The position numbers and the translations under genes are program-made. Source: Gloeocapsopsis sp. IPPAS B-1203 (lineage in GTDB: Bacteria > Cyanobacteriota > Cyanobacteriia > Cyanobacteriales > Chroococcidiopsidaceae). Taken from it: a stretch of DNA of 64,000 nt. Under the pieces are notes generated by a model. It worked only from the letters and a program-made list of their open reading frames with translations, ran no database searches and was not told the DNA's origin. The stretch covers positions 186,001 through 250,000 of the forward strand of contig NZ_PEIG01000007.1 in the NCBI RefSeq assembly GCF_002749975.1, in the 5' to 3' direction. Shown here in pieces: positions 17,311-27,041 of the stretch (positions are counted from its first letter, which is position 1; each line of letters opens with the position of its first letter).

Positions 17311-17952
17311 CTACTCACTGCGACGATTATCGTCTAAATTACTTGTTTTATCACTAGAAATTCCGACTAGCTCGCGAGGGCGTTCTGGTAAGGTTAATAC
17401 AGGTTGCTGCTGCTTGTCAGGCGTCATAACTTGGTCAGGCAAAAATTCGCGCCGCGCTAAAATGATCGCTCCAACCATTGCCATTAATAGTAGAACGGAT
17501 GCTAGCTCGAAAGGCAACAAAAAGTCACTGAAGAAGTGTTGACCAATTAAAACAATTGTAGTGTCGCTGGAAACTGACTCAGTAGAATATGCCCAAGGCG
17601 TAACCAGAACCATCGTACTTAACAAAACAAACAGTCCAGCACTGACGATCGCTGTCATTGTCGGACGCACCCAAGCATTCGGCAAAGGTTTAAAGTCTTC
17701 GCGCTTATTCACCAACATAATGGCAAACAAAATCAGCACGTTGACCGCCCCAACATAAATCAAGATCTGGGCTGTTGCCACAAAGTCAGCATTCAGCAGC
17801 AAATAAATTCCTGAAATACTGACAAAAACGCCTGCCAGCAAAAAGGCAGAGTAGACAATATTAGAAAATAGCACAACACCAAGGGCTGAACCAATCATCA
17901 TGGCAGCCAAGATGGCGAACGAAACAAGTTGTACTCCTTCAGCTAAATTCAC
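17311..17952 (-). CDS. ndhG: NDH-1 subunit NdhG (NuoJ-type)
   Basis: The 213-residue protein has five hydrophobic helices and the NuoJ-type stretch LIYVGAVNVLILFAIMLVN (about 63-82). A hydrophilic C-terminal tail of some 50 residues is typical of cyanobacterial NdhG. It is a membrane-arm subunit of NDH-1. It lies between ndhI and ndhE, with a 69-base gap to ndhE and a 94-base gap to ndhI that contains TTGCTAATTGC-type short repeats. Confidence 0.93.
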   Translation of the reverse strand: MNLAEGVQLVSFAILAAMMIGSALGVVLFSNIVYSAFLLAGVFVSISGIYLLLNADFVATAQILIYVGAVNVLILFAIMLVNKREDFKPLPNAWVRPTMTAIVSAGLFVLLSTMVLVTPWAYSTESVSSDTTIVLIGQHFFSDFLLPFELASVLLLMAMVGAIILARREFLPDQVMTPDKQQQPVLTLPERPRELVGISSDKTSNLDDNRRSE

Positions 17953-18046
17953 CGCTTTTTGTCCTTTGTTAGTTGCTAATTGCTAATTGCTAGAGGTTTA
18001 CGACTCCAATAACAATTAACGCTCCTCACCCACTTATTAAAAAATA

Positions 18047-18628
18047 CTATTCCTGCTGTTCTACGAGTTCTTCTGGATGTAATCCAGCACCACGGGTATT
18101 TGCAGGTAGATCGTGGGGTGATGTAACACCTTTGGGTAGGTAAACCAATTCGCGTAATGGTGTCACCATGGGGTCATCTGTCACTTTGTAGGGTAAACGT
18201 CCCAGCGCTACGTTGTCGTAGTTTAATTGATGGCGATCGTACGTACACAAGTCGTATTCTTCTGTCATTGACAGACAGTTTGTTGGACAGTACTCTACAC
18301 AGTTACCACAAAAGATACAAACACCAAAATCGATGCTGTAGTGCTTCAGTTTTTTCTTTTTACTAGCTTTGTCAAATTCCCAGTCAACGACAGGTAAATT
18401 AATTGGGCAAACCCGCACGCAGACTTCGCAAGAAATACACTTATCAAATTCAAAGTGAATGCGACCTCGGAAGCGTTCAGAAGGAATTAGTTTTTCGTAG
18501 GGGTACTGTACAGTAACTGGTCTACGCCGCATATGATCGAAGGTGACAGACAATCCTTGACCAATATATCGCCCAGCCTGCACCGCCTCTTTCGCGTAAT
18601 CACCGACTTGTTTGAGGAACTTTATCAT
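18047..18628 (-). CDS. ndhI: NDH-1 subunit NdhI, 2x[4Fe-4S] ferredoxin-like
   Basis: The 193-residue protein has two classic [4Fe-4S] motifs, [12 protein letters not shown] (about 64-75) and [12 protein letters not shown] (about 103-114). These correspond to the N6a/N6b clusters that pass electrons through the peripheral arm of NDH-1 toward plastoquinone. The N-terminal amphipathic stretch anchors it near the membrane. It is encoded 44 bases downstream of ndhA in the conserved order ndhA-I-G-E. Confidence 0.95.
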   Translation of the reverse strand: MIKFLKQVGDYAKEAVQAGRYIGQGLSVTFDHMRRRPVTVQYPYEKLIPSERFRGRIHFEFDKCISCEVCVRVCPINLPVVDWEFDKASKKKKLKHYSIDFGVCIFCGNCVEYCPTNCLSMTEEYDLCTYDRHQLNYDNVALGRLPYKVTDDPMVTPLRELVYLPKGVTSPHDLPANTRGAGLHPEELVEQQE

Positions 18629-18672
18629 GGTGTGTCTCTCTCTTTATGTAGCTGTTAGCAATGGGCTAATTG

Positions 18673-19791
18673 CTATCCACCAAAGGCAGCGGGAAAGGCA
18701 AGCTTCAATGCTGCTGTTAATAGTAGGTTTGCTAAACTGACGGGGAGTAAAAACTTCCATCCTAAATCTAGCAACTGGTCAATTCGTACTCTGGGTACAG
18801 TCCAACGCAATAAGATTGCTGTAAACACGAGAAAGTAGGCTTTGAGTACGGTCATGGTAATGCCTAGTGAGGCATCTGCTATTTCTAACCAAGGACTTGT
18901 TTCGCTGATACCCAACCAACCAGCCAGTAACTCGATGGGGATAGGAGATTCCCAACCCCCTAAATATAAAACTGTGACAAGGAGCGCTGATAGTACCAAG
19001 TTGACATAGGATGCGACATAGTACAGCGCAAATTTCATCCCTGCATATTCAGTTTGATATCCTGCAACAAGTTCTTCTTCTGCTTCTGGTAGGTCAAAGG
19101 GCATTCTTTCGCATTCTGCTAATGCTGAGATCCAGAAGATGAGAAAACCTATTGGCTGTCTCCAGACGTTCCAACCAAAAATGCCATAGCCTGATTGCTG
19201 TTCGACAATATCAATGCTACTCAGGCTATTCGACATCATCACTACAGCTAAGACTGCGAGTGCTAAAGGAATTTCATAGCTAATTGACTGTGCAGCTGCC
19301 CTTAAGCCTCCTAGCAGTGAGTACTTATTGTTTGAAGCATAACCAGACATTAACAATCCAATTGGTTGCACGCTGGACAAGGCAATCCACAAAAATACTC
19401 CAGTAGCAACGTTTGTCACTGCCAGATTTTCACCAAACGGCACGATTAGATACGACAAAAAGACTGGTAGGACGACAATGATTGGTCCTAAAGTAAATAG
19501 CCAAGGATCGGACTTTGCTGGAATAATGTCTTCTTTAAAGACGAACTTGATACCATCGGCAACAGGAGACAGTAAGCCAAATGGTCCCATAAATTCTGGA
19601 CCAATCCGCTGCTGGGCGGCGGCTGAAATTTTCCGTTCTTGCCAAATGGTAACTAGTACTCCTACAGTCGCGCCAATTAACATTAGTACCATTGGGACTG
19701 GCATCCAAACAGCTTTGGCTGCACCTGCTGGTAGCCCTAAGTCGATCAGCGATTTAATGAAACTTCCTTGGAGGTCAATTCCTGTACTCAT
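18673..19791 (-). CDS. ndhA: NDH-1 subunit NdhA (NuoH-type)
   Basis: This 372-residue membrane protein has about eight helices and the NuoH signatures [19 protein letters not shown] (about 61-79) and [18 protein letters not shown] (about 233-250). NdhA forms part of the plastoquinone site at the junction of the arms. It is the first gene of the ndhA-ndhI-ndhG-ndhE-nadK run, and the upstream 330 bases probably carry the operon promoter. Confidence 0.95.
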   Translation of the reverse strand: MSTGIDLQGSFIKSLIDLGLPAGAAKAVWMPVPMVLMLIGATVGVLVTIWQERKISAAAQQRIGPEFMGPFGLLSPVADGIKFVFKEDIIPAKSDPWLFTLGPIIVVLPVFLSYLIVPFGENLAVTNVATGVFLWIALSSVQPIGLLMSGYASNNKYSLLGGLRAAAQSISYEIPLALAVLAVVMMSNSLSSIDIVEQQSGYGIFGWNVWRQPIGFLIFWISALAECERMPFDLPEAEEELVAGYQTEYAGMKFALYYVASYVNLVLSALLVTVLYLGGWESPIPIELLAGWLGISETSPWLEIADASLGITMTVLKAYFLVFTAILLRWTVPRVRIDQLLDLGWKFLLPVSLANLLLTAALKLAFPAAFGG

Positions 19792-20120
19792 GTTTTCTTT
19801 GGTGAAGTTGTCGCATGATGGCGATCGCCATCTCCGCTGTAATTAATATTTGTAAATTCATCCCCTATTTTCATTCAGGGTCTATCTCTATTGTGAAGAT
19901 ATTTTTACCTTTCACTGCTTAGTATATCGCTGTCTGGTCAGCTCCAAAAAACCTTCACTGAGAAATTCTACTTATACCTGTGTTTAGGTTTGCTGTCTTT
20001 GAAAGGGGTCGGAGGTCAGGGGTCGGAGGTCAGGGAGTTATGAGTTCTCAGTTTTGAGTTATGAGTTAAGAAAACTCTGTTTAATTCAAAACTCAAAACT
20101 CAAAATTCAAAACTAAATTT
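19792..20120. other. Intergenic region with short direct repeats between gltA and ndhA
   Basis: Positions 19999-20035 contain a directly repeated GGGGTCGGAGGTCAGGG-like unit. Positions 20038-20113 hold multiple GAGTTATGAGTT and CAAAACTCAAAACTC units that can pair with each other. These are low-complexity cyanobacterial intergenic repeats. The ndhA promoter should lie in the right-hand part for the minus-strand operon (near 19800-19950). No gene is seen. Confidence 0.6.
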
Positions 20121-21257
20121 TCACCGTTGCTCAACAGGCGTATACGAAACGTCGTGATGACCTGTATACACTTGAGTAGGTCGAAAAATGCGGTTTTCAG
20201 CGATTTGCTCTTTCCAGTGGGCTAACCAACCGGCGACGCGGGCGATCGCAAATACTGGCGTAAATAAGTCGGTAGGAATTCCCATCTTCCTATACACTAA
20301 ACCAGAGTAAAAGTCAACATTAGGGTAAATTCCTTTGTGACCTAACTTTTCGGCGATCGCGCGTTCTAATTCAACGGCAATATCGTAGTATTTGTCGTAG
20401 CCGAACTTATCAAACATCTGCTCAGCTAGCTTTTGCAAGATTGTTGCTCTGGGGTCTTTGACTTTGTAAACGCGATGTCCAAAGCCCATAATTTTTGCTT
20501 TACGTTGCAACCGATCTTCTAGATAGGAGCCGACATTTTCTACTGAGCCAATTTCTTCAAGCATCCCGATAACTTCTTCATTGGCACCACCATGTAATGG
20601 TCCGCCTAGCGTTCCTACTGCGGAAGCAACAACTGCGTAAGGATCTGTCAGTGTAGAAGCGGTGACTCGTGCCGAGAATGTTGAAGCATTCATAGTATGT
20701 TCGGCATGAAGTGTCAAGCAAACATCAAAAATCCGCGCCATTAATGGGTCGGGTTCGCGTTCGCTGAGCATATAAAGAAAGTTGGCAGAATAGTCCAAAT
20801 CGTCGCGCGGGCGTACTGGATCGTTGCCTTTACGCATCAACTGAAATGCCGCAACCATTGTGGGAATTGTAGCGAGTAGTCGGACGACCGCGTCTCGAAT
20901 ATAAACAGGATTATCTAAGTCGCGGCGCGAATAAAATAAACCAAGTGCTGCGGCAGAAGCTTGCAACGCATCCATGGGATGACCACTTTCAGGGAAACTT
21001 TTCATCATGTCCCGAATGCGGTATTTAATTCTTCGGTGGTAGCGAACTTCGTGTTCAAACTCTATCAATTCGTCCTTGGTGGGTAGCTTACCCCAAATGA
21101 GAAGATAAGCTGTTTCCAAAAAGGTACTATTTTCCGCAAGGTCTTCAATGCGGATACCACGATACTCTAGTATTCCCTCTTGTCCATTAACAAAGCTAAT
21201 ACTAGATTGGGCGGCAGGAATGCCTTCTAAACCTGGCTTAAATTCGCAGACGGACAT
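20121..21257 (-). CDS. gltA: Citrate synthase
   Basis: The 378-residue protein condenses acetyl-CoA with oxaloacetate to citrate. It has the catalytic His and Asp in conserved settings: LHAEHTMNASTF (about 186-197), GGPLHGGANEEV (about 217-228) and the GFGHRVYKVKDPRA block (about 258-271). The length suits the short prokaryotic type I form. In cyanobacteria it feeds an atypical TCA cycle and supplies 2-oxoglutarate for nitrogen assimilation. It is a single gene with repeat-rich flanks. Confidence 0.95.
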   Translation of the reverse strand: MSVCEFKPGLEGIPAAQSSISFVNGQEGILEYRGIRIEDLAENSTFLETAYLLIWGKLPTKDELIEFEHEVRYHRRIKYRIRDMMKSFPESGHPMDALQASAAALGLFYSRRDLDNPVYIRDAVVRLLATIPTMVAAFQLMRKGNDPVRPRDDLDYSANFLYMLSEREPDPLMARIFDVCLTLHAEHTMNASTFSARVTASTLTDPYAVVASAVGTLGGPLHGGANEEVIGMLEEIGSVENVGSYLEDRLQRKAKIMGFGHRVYKVKDPRATILQKLAEQMFDKFGYDKYYDIAVELERAIAEKLGHKGIYPNVDFYSGLVYRKMGIPTDLFTPVFAIARVAGWLAHWKEQIAENRIFRPTQVYTGHHDVSYTPVEQR

Positions 21258-21356
21258 GGCTCACCAGCTGCTTGCTTGTTAGTACAATACTCTACGCTAA
21301 CTTACCAGAAACTGGTGTTGTGTCGCTCTTTTTACCAGAAATAACTGTAAAGCTGG

Positions 21357-21872
21357 TCACAACAAAAATTTGGGTGCAGTTAACCAAAATAACTGGCTTT
21401 GACCAATCGGTGAATCTGCTTCTGGTAGCGCTATTCCAATGATACCTGCTTTTTTCAGTACTAGTTTGGCACGATCTTCTCCCCAAACAAGAATTTCTGC
21501 CCACTGCCCTAGATTTGGTTGATGACCGACGAGAGCTAATTGTGTTTGTTGAGAGTATTGTTGCTCTTTGAACCAATCTAACCAATCATAGATACTGCCA
21601 TTAGGCGCTAAGTGGGCAGATTCACTTATGTTGCGACTGAGTTTACAATCATGCAAAATTTTTGCAGTTTGCTGCGATCGCACTAAAGGACTGGTTAACA
21701 AAACATCAAACCGTATGCCCAAATCATACAAGCGCTGGGCAACTTGACGTGTTTTATTGTGCCCTTTGTCGGTGAGCGATCGCTCTTCGTCAGCAAGACC
21801 TATTTCTCTCTCTTGTGCAATGCCGTGTCGAATGAGATAAAGTTCCACTACCGTTGCCAAGTAAATTTTCAA
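21357..21872 (-). CDS. sixA: Phosphohistidine phosphatase SixA
   Basis: The 171-residue protein is a histidine-phosphatase (phosphoglycerate-mutase fold) member with the catalytic LIRHGIAQ near residue 13 and the second histidine in LVGHQPNLG. It is about the length of SixA, which in E. coli dephosphorylates histidine residues of phosphotransfer proteins. A GTG at residue 9, directly before ELYLIRHG, could be the true start. The cellular substrate in cyanobacteria is unknown. Confidence 0.85.
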   Translation of the reverse strand: MKIYLATVVELYLIRHGIAQEREIGLADEERSLTDKGHNKTRQVAQRLYDLGIRFDVLLTSPLVRSQQTAKILHDCKLSRNISESAHLAPNGSIYDWLDWFKEQQYSQQTQLALVGHQPNLGQWAEILVWGEDRAKLVLKKAGIIGIALPEADSPIGQSQLFWLTAPKFLL

Positions 21873-21898
21873 GCACAGGCAATCTTGCCTATCTCACT

Positions 21899-23167
21899 TT
21901 ACTCTGTTTGAATTGGATTATCTCTAGGATTGACTAAGCGCAAGAGCTTTTGCTTAATTTGGGTATCAAACACTTCCCACTTTTTCTTGGCATAGTCTGA
22001 AGTTTCGATATAACCCGACAGAAAACCGATCGGAATTTCAAAACCACCAGCACTGGTGCGCCCACCACCAAAAAAGCGCCCGTGACTGTCTTGTCCAAAT
22101 GCTTCCTTGATAAATTCATCAGGATCGAGTGTCAGTTTTGTCGTTCGTAACGAGCCAATCACAACTTCGAGTTCTTCGTCTTCGTCGTGAACAATTCCGT
22201 AGACTACTGCGGTGTGGACGTTTTCTTCTGTCACTAAAAAGTCTGCTGCTTGGGGAATGGCATCGCGGTCGTCGTAACGTAAGTATCCTACACCAGCAAT
22301 TGAGAAGTTATTTTGCACCATGCGATTTTTCAGCGATCGCTCTATGACATCCATCACTCGTTTAGAGCGATTTGCTTGTAAGATGGCATTGAGCAACTGC
22401 GCATCATAAAATCGACTCAAATATGCAGCTGCTAAGAAATCATCTTCTTGGGCTTGCATCAATCGATCTGTATCTGAGCGCAAGCCATGCATGAGGGCGG
22501 TTGCACACTTAATATGCTGTGCCACGCTACTATCTAACTTAAGTAATCCCGCTTGCAAATACTGCGTAAAGATGGTTGCTGTGGCGCGAACTGTTGGACG
22601 TAAATCTGTAAATTCGGCTTTTAAATCGCCTTGTAAGCTGTGATGGTCAACAACTGCTGCGATCGGGATTCCACTTTCTTGAATAACTGATAGTAACTGG
22701 CTGGTTGTTCCCTGGTTGTCTATCAGCGCACATCCTGTATACATTGACAAGTCTTTACTTTTAGCTGCTTGCAATGTCCAACGTTGTGCTGGTAAGCCTG
22801 TCAGTTTAACTAATGCAATGTTTTCTTGATGACTGAGTGTACCTGCATAGACAATATCGCATTGGATTTCATATTCTTGAGCAATTAATTGATAAGTCCA
22901 AGCACTAGAAAGTGCATCTGGATCAGGAAAATCTTGCAAAATGACAAGCTGACGTTCCTGCCTATGTTGCTCAAATACTTGCCGCAAAGCTTCTGCTTTT
23001 TGCATAACTACTGAGTTACTTCTCTGGGCTGGATAGCCCAGTTCACTCATTGCAATTGAAGATGTGTCAGGAGCAGGTAATTCCACCGATGCGATTAAAT
23101 GAGGGTCTTCTTTCGGCTCTGTCTGAGAATACGAATTATTTAACGCGTGAGACGAATTCAAATTCAT
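21899..23167 (-). CDS. DHH-family phosphoesterase (NrnA-like)
   Basis: The 422-residue protein has the DHH-family motifs FPDPDALSSAW (about 101-111), the namesake VVDHHSLQGD (about 182-191) and a C-terminal DHHA1 segment with FFGGGRTSAGGFEIP. Such proteins are Mn-dependent oligoribonucleases, pAp phosphatases or cyclic-dinucleotide phosphodiesterases. Which activity applies cannot be read from the motifs. The N-terminal 70 residues are low-complexity. It is encoded 26 bases upstream of sixA on the same strand, so they may be co-transcribed. Confidence 0.85.
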   Translation of the reverse strand: MNLNSSHALNNSYSQTEPKEDPHLIASVELPAPDTSSIAMSELGYPAQRSNSVVMQKAEALRQVFEQHRQERQLVILQDFPDPDALSSAWTYQLIAQEYEIQCDIVYAGTLSHQENIALVKLTGLPAQRWTLQAAKSKDLSMYTGCALIDNQGTTSQLLSVIQESGIPIAAVVDHHSLQGDLKAEFTDLRPTVRATATIFTQYLQAGLLKLDSSVAQHIKCATALMHGLRSDTDRLMQAQEDDFLAAAYLSRFYDAQLLNAILQANRSKRVMDVIERSLKNRMVQNNFSIAGVGYLRYDDRDAIPQAADFLVTEENVHTAVVYGIVHDEDEELEVVIGSLRTTKLTLDPDEFIKEAFGQDSHGRFFGGGRTSAGGFEIPIGFLSGYIETSDYAKKKWEVFDTQIKQKLLRLVNPRDNPIQTE

Positions 23168-23468
23168 AAATTGAATTGCTGTGAGTGTGAGGCGCGAACT
23201 GCAGTCAACAGCCTTCTGATATTCAAGTGGCTATCGAAGCTTCACACTACAATTGTCGCAAAAATCCTTGAGTGCGACACTAATTCTTTCAGCCTATCTC
23301 TAAGTGCAGGTAAATTTTGTATTTAAAGTTGCGGTTAGTTTAAATTACTGATGACTTTTTTGCATTTAAGCAAGTAATGATTAAATACATTACCATTTGG
23401 TAATGCTTCAAGCTGCTTTGACAAACAACCTATAGTGTCAAAATTCGCGATTATTAAAGTAACTTGTT
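23168..23468. other. Intergenic region with a perfect inverted repeat
   Basis: No gene is present. Positions 23388-23405 form a perfect inverted repeat (CATTACCA, two bases, TGGTAATG) located about 220 bases upstream of the DHH gene and about 60 bases beyond the 3' end of the HNH gene. It could be an operator for the DHH gene or a small hairpin; no T-run follows. Confidence 0.4.
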
Positions 23469-23966
23469 TTAAAGACCGATAATGTATTTTTGCCATTCAT
23501 CGTGTAGCCCACTTTTAAGGTGCTTGCTAACTTCAAAATACAAGCTACTGTAAGGTTTACGCGGAAGATGATGAAGATGCATATGCGCTTCTAGAGGAGT
23601 ACGATTACCTTTTTTGACGTTACATCGAACACACGCCGTCACTATGTTTTCCCAAGCATCACCACCGCCTCGCGATCGCGGAACAACATGATCGAGAGTG
23701 AGATCGTCGCCTGCATAACCGCAGTATTGACAGGTATGACTATCACGGTGAAGAATGTTACGGCGAGTCAAAGGAATTTCCTTGTAAGGAACTCGCACGT
23801 AGTGACGCAGCCGGATCACGGTTGGCAAGGGAAAGTCAGCATAAAGATGCTTACCATTGTGTTCTACTTGCTCAGCTTTGCCTTTGATTAACAAAACAAC
23901 TGCTCGCCGCCAGCTCGTAATATTGAGCGGTTCGTAAGAGGCGTTCAGGACTAGAACCTTAGCCAT
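23469..23966 (-). CDS. HNH endonuclease family protein
   Basis: This 165-residue protein has a complete HNH site: the zinc-binding pair CQYCG (about 78-82), LDHVVPRSRGG with the catalytic histidine, WENIVTACVRCNVKKGNRTP. The N-terminus (VLVLNASYEPLNITSWRRAV) matches a widespread single-domain HNH family of cyanobacteria and other bacteria. It is chromosomal with no restriction or phage neighbours. Its biological target is unknown. Confidence 0.9.
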   Translation of the reverse strand: MAKVLVLNASYEPLNITSWRRAVVLLIKGKAEQVEHNGKHLYADFPLPTVIRLRHYVRVPYKEIPLTRRNILHRDSHTCQYCGYAGDDLTLDHVVPRSRGGGDAWENIVTACVRCNVKKGNRTPLEAHMHLHHLPRKPYSSLYFEVSKHLKSGLHDEWQKYIIGL

Positions 23967-24244
23967 TGATGGTCGCTCAAGCCAATATTTTTTACAGATA
24001 GTAACACAACTATGCTGTACAATGCAGCCCTTGGCTGCAAATCAAGTCAATATCGCTACAGCTACTCTGCCCACATTTACCCACTATAGAGTCGCTTGAT
24101 AGCAAAACAGTATCAGTTGATGTAACACTTGTGTTAATGAGGTTTTGAAAGCTAAACTGCCTAATCAAATTAGCCGTTGAAGTTGCAGCTAACTGCCAAA
24201 TGCTGAACGCTAATTGCTTTAATGTGAGTGTAGAGGAGCAAGCC

Positions 24245-25429
24245 ATGACTTTGAGTTGGCAACAACCGATCGCAACAATGCGATGCGATCGCGCTTGGGT
24301 AGAAATTAGTTTAGCAGCGTTAGCATATAATATTCGTCAGCTGAAGCATTTACTCTCTTCAAGAACTCAACTGATGGCAGTAGTTAAGGCAGATGCTTAT
24401 GGTCACGGTGCTGTTATGGTAGCTGAGACAGTGTTGCAAGCTGGAGCTAGCTGGTTAGGTGTGGCAACTGTGCCAGAAGGTATTGAATTAAGAGAAGCCG
24501 GAATCACTGCCCCTATTTTGATTTTAGGAGCGACGCATACTCCAGAACAAATTAAAGCGATCGCTCATTGGCAACTTCAGCCGACATTGTGTAACTTCAA
24601 GCAAGCCCTCGTGTTTGCCGAAACTTTAACAGCAATGCAAAGCGCAGTCTTACCTGTACATTTAAAACTTGATACGGGAATGTCACGATTAGGACCTCCT
24701 TGGCAACAAGCTGTAGAGTTTGTGCAGTTAATTGCGCGATTGCCTAACTTAAAGATTGCCAGTATTTATTCGCATTTGGCAACTGCAGAAAGCCCTGACC
24801 AAACTATCTTAAGACAGCAACAACGAAACTTTGAGCAAGCGATCGCTCAAATTAAGGACGCAAAATTGCTTTTTCAAAACGAGCAAACACAACCCGCATT
24901 ACATTTGGCAAACTCAGCTGCGACCCTTACTGCTCCAGATTTACACTATGACATGGTTCGTGTTGGGCTAGCAATGTATGGGCTTTATCCAGCTTGGCAT
25001 TTAGCTCCAATTGACCTGAAGCCTGTGATGCAAGTCAAAGCACGAATAACGCAAGTAAAAACAATTCCTGCGGGAACTGGAGTGAGTTACGGTCATAAAT
25101 TTATGAGCGATCGCCCCACTCAACTTGCTGTAGTAGGAATTGGCTATGCTGACGGAGTACCTCGCAATTTATCTAATCAAATGACTGTTTTAGTTCGAGG
25201 TCAGCGCGTACCCCAAATTGGTGCGATTACGATGGATCAACTGATGTTGGATGTTAGTGCGATCATTGATGTTCAAGAAGGAGAAGTTGTGACGCTACTG
25301 GGTGAAGATGGTACTGAAAAAATCTCAGCTGACGACTGGGCAACTCAATTAAATACAATTTCGTGGGAAATCCTTTGTAGTTTCAAACACCGACTACCAC
25401 GCGTTGCCATAGCAGAGGTCAGGGGTTAG
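24245..25429 (+). CDS. alr: Alanine racemase
   Basis: The PLP enzyme makes D-alanine for peptidoglycan. The 394-residue product has the PLP lysine in VVKADAYGHG (about 50) and the catalytic tyrosine in GVSYGHKFMS (about 276). A MDQLMLDVS block follows. I chose ATG 24245 because AGAGGAG (24232-24238) sits six bases upstream; an in-frame ATG at 24200 lacks a ribosome-binding site. The gene stands alone between opposite-strand neighbours. Confidence 0.95.
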   Translation: MTLSWQQPIATMRCDRAWVEISLAALAYNIRQLKHLLSSRTQLMAVVKADAYGHGAVMVAETVLQAGASWLGVATVPEGIELREAGITAPILILGATHTPEQIKAIAHWQLQPTLCNFKQALVFAETLTAMQSAVLPVHLKLDTGMSRLGPPWQQAVEFVQLIARLPNLKIASIYSHLATAESPDQTILRQQQRNFEQAIAQIKDAKLLFQNEQTQPALHLANSAATLTAPDLHYDMVRVGLAMYGLYPAWHLAPIDLKPVMQVKARITQVKTIPAGTGVSYGHKFMSDRPTQLAVVGIGYADGVPRNLSNQMTVLVRGQRVPQIGAITMDQLMLDVSAIIDVQEGEVVTLLGEDGTEKISADDWATQLNTISWEILCSFKHRLPRVAIAEVRG

Positions 25430-25509
25430 GTGTCACACAGGAGTAACATTATTTAGCTCAATAGTTCTGAGCCTGCAAAATGTCCTAACCATATTGACCA
25501 CATTGCTAG

Positions 25510-25613
25510 ACAAACAAAGTCCACCTGCGTGGACTCACTTGTAAAACTAATGCTGCAGTGTGAGAGAGCGCGTCACACTTAGCTTTGAATAACCCTAACT
25601 TCAGTTAGAGAAC
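25510..25613. repeat. Dispersed double-hairpin repeat, copy 3
   Basis: ACAAACAAAGTCCACCTGCG is followed by TGGACTCAC, and a further hairpin CCTAACTTCAGTTAGAG lies near 25593-25609. The plan and first stem match the copy at 7953-8045 with point changes. It lies between the converging alr and repeat-protein genes. Confidence 0.75.
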
Positions 25614-25618
25614 ATTTG

Positions 25619-26002
25619 CTAATCTACAAAGTCTGCTGGTAGATCAGACGGTGCTTCATCTGCGGCAATCGGGCGGCTACCATCGATATTTAACCGACCT
25701 TTTACTTCAAAGTTATCTGCTGCAATGGGTCGCTCTCCATCCATATACACGGTATTCCGCACTTTAAGATGACTCGGATCGATGGGACGTTTGCCGTCAA
25801 TATTGAGCGTTGCCTGTTCGCTAAATTCATTTGCAGCGATAGGACGTTCCCCATCTTCTTGGTAGGTATCTGTGACAACGAACTGATTTGCTGTGACAGG
25901 ACGTTCTCCGTCATCAATAATTTTGCCTTGAATTTCTAAGTCACTTGAGTCAACAGGACGACTATGTGAGTCACCTGCTTTGTGAGTTTTATCTTTTGCC
26001 AT
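25619..26002 (-). CDS. Repeat protein with 19-residue ERPIAA-type repeats
   Basis: This 127-residue hydrophilic, acidic protein has no signal peptide. After a short N-terminus it is built from about five consecutive 19-residue units of the form [E/K/S]RP[IV]-x-A-x-x-[FL] ending in DG: ERPVTANQF, ERPIAANEF, KRPIDPSHL, ERPIAADNF, SRPIAADEA. I recognise no named family. The period and the alternating hydrophobic residues suggest a small stacked-strand fold. ATG 26002 is preferred over TTG 26011, which lies too close to the AAGGA sequence. The next gene upstream on this strand (26096-26794) is also of unknown function and may be co-transcribed. Confidence 0.75.
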   Translation of the reverse strand: MAKDKTHKAGDSHSRPVDSSDLEIQGKIIDDGERPVTANQFVVTDTYQEDGERPIAANEFSEQATLNIDGKRPIDPSHLKVRNTVYMDGERPIAADNFEVKGRLNIDGSRPIAADEAPSDLPADFVD

Positions 26003-26095
26003 TTGGATCAATTAGTCCTTTTTAACGTACTTGCCTAAGCATTTTGAATCGACGAAAGCTTGTAAGTTTCTCTGTGAGTCAACGCATATTGCCTT

Positions 26096-26794
26096 TTAGC
26101 TATTTTTATGCTTTGTTGGAGTCATCAGCTTGTAATACATTCCTGACTCTGGCGTTGGCGGAAAAGGTTCTCCTTTAGTTGCAGTGACTTCTTGTCCTTT
26201 GTTGCCACCACGAGGTCCTGTCAGTTCGTATAAGCCGCTTTCTGGCACTATTTCTCCTGGTTTATACAATATGCTACTAGAATTTGAATTGTCTGTTGCG
26301 GCTACAGACGTTTTGTACTGAAGACGAAATTGGCGTTCAATCGAAAAGCCAGGAAGAAAGCCTCCATGATAGCGAACTTCTTCAAGCCTACCGAATGAAC
26401 CTTTGATTTGCGTAACAGGAGAAAGTAGTTGTTTGTTTTTCTGACTCCATGTGACTAAACAGCTATCAATCTTCTCTTGAAACTCTAATGCTAAAATCGT
26501 GGCATCATCAGCACCGATGTGGCTGTCTACAATAATAGTAAACTTCAGAGAAATTAATGATGCAGTTTGTAATTCTGGCGATCGCGCCTCAGAATTAACA
26601 TCAGTAGAGGATTCTTCAGGATGAAAAACAAACTGCGAACGAAAGTGAGCAAACTCTTCTGTTGCTAGCTGGTGATGTAGATACGGCAGTAATCCTTGTT
26701 CAGAATCTGACAATATTTGACGAACAGTTGAGGTAGTGGGCATAACTTCTTGTAAACGATTTAGATGCTGCAACTTCAACCTCAACAATTTCAT
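26096..26794 (-). CDS. Hypothetical protein with YjzC-like C-terminal motif
   Basis: This 232-residue soluble protein has an N-terminal region I do not recognise, including ASLISLKFTIIVDSHIGADD. The last 60 residues read as a YjzC-like module: PGEIVPESGLYE, GPRGGNKG, then GEPFPPTPESGMYY. That short module binds no known ligand but recurs in many bacteria as a small standalone protein. Here it is fused to a larger domain. The start could be TTG 26809, adding five residues. It lies 93 bases upstream of the 19-residue-repeat protein on the same strand. Confidence 0.65.
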   Translation of the reverse strand: MKLLRLKLQHLNRLQEVMPTTSTVRQILSDSEQGLLPYLHHQLATEEFAHFRSQFVFHPEESSTDVNSEARSPELQTASLISLKFTIIVDSHIGADDATILALEFQEKIDSCLVTWSQKNKQLLSPVTQIKGSFGRLEEVRYHGGFLPGFSIERQFRLQYKTSVAATDNSNSSSILYKPGEIVPESGLYELTGPRGGNKGQEVTATKGEPFPPTPESGMYYKLMTPTKHKNS

Positions 26795-27041
26795 AAAGCG
26801 TACCCGCAATGCTACCCCTAGATTGAAGAAAATTTACTATCTACAGACAGGGGAAGCGCTTTTGTTAAACCTACGGTTCAGAGTTTGTGTAATATCTTCA
26901 TCATAAAGCTGCCCTAAATAGCATTAGCTGACAACTATAAAGCTGCCAGCTAAAACCACTATCAAAGCTATGAGTGCTGAATATTAAGTTGTCAGGAACA
27001 CAGTCAAACTAAAACTCAAAATTCAATGCTCAGAGCTTAGT

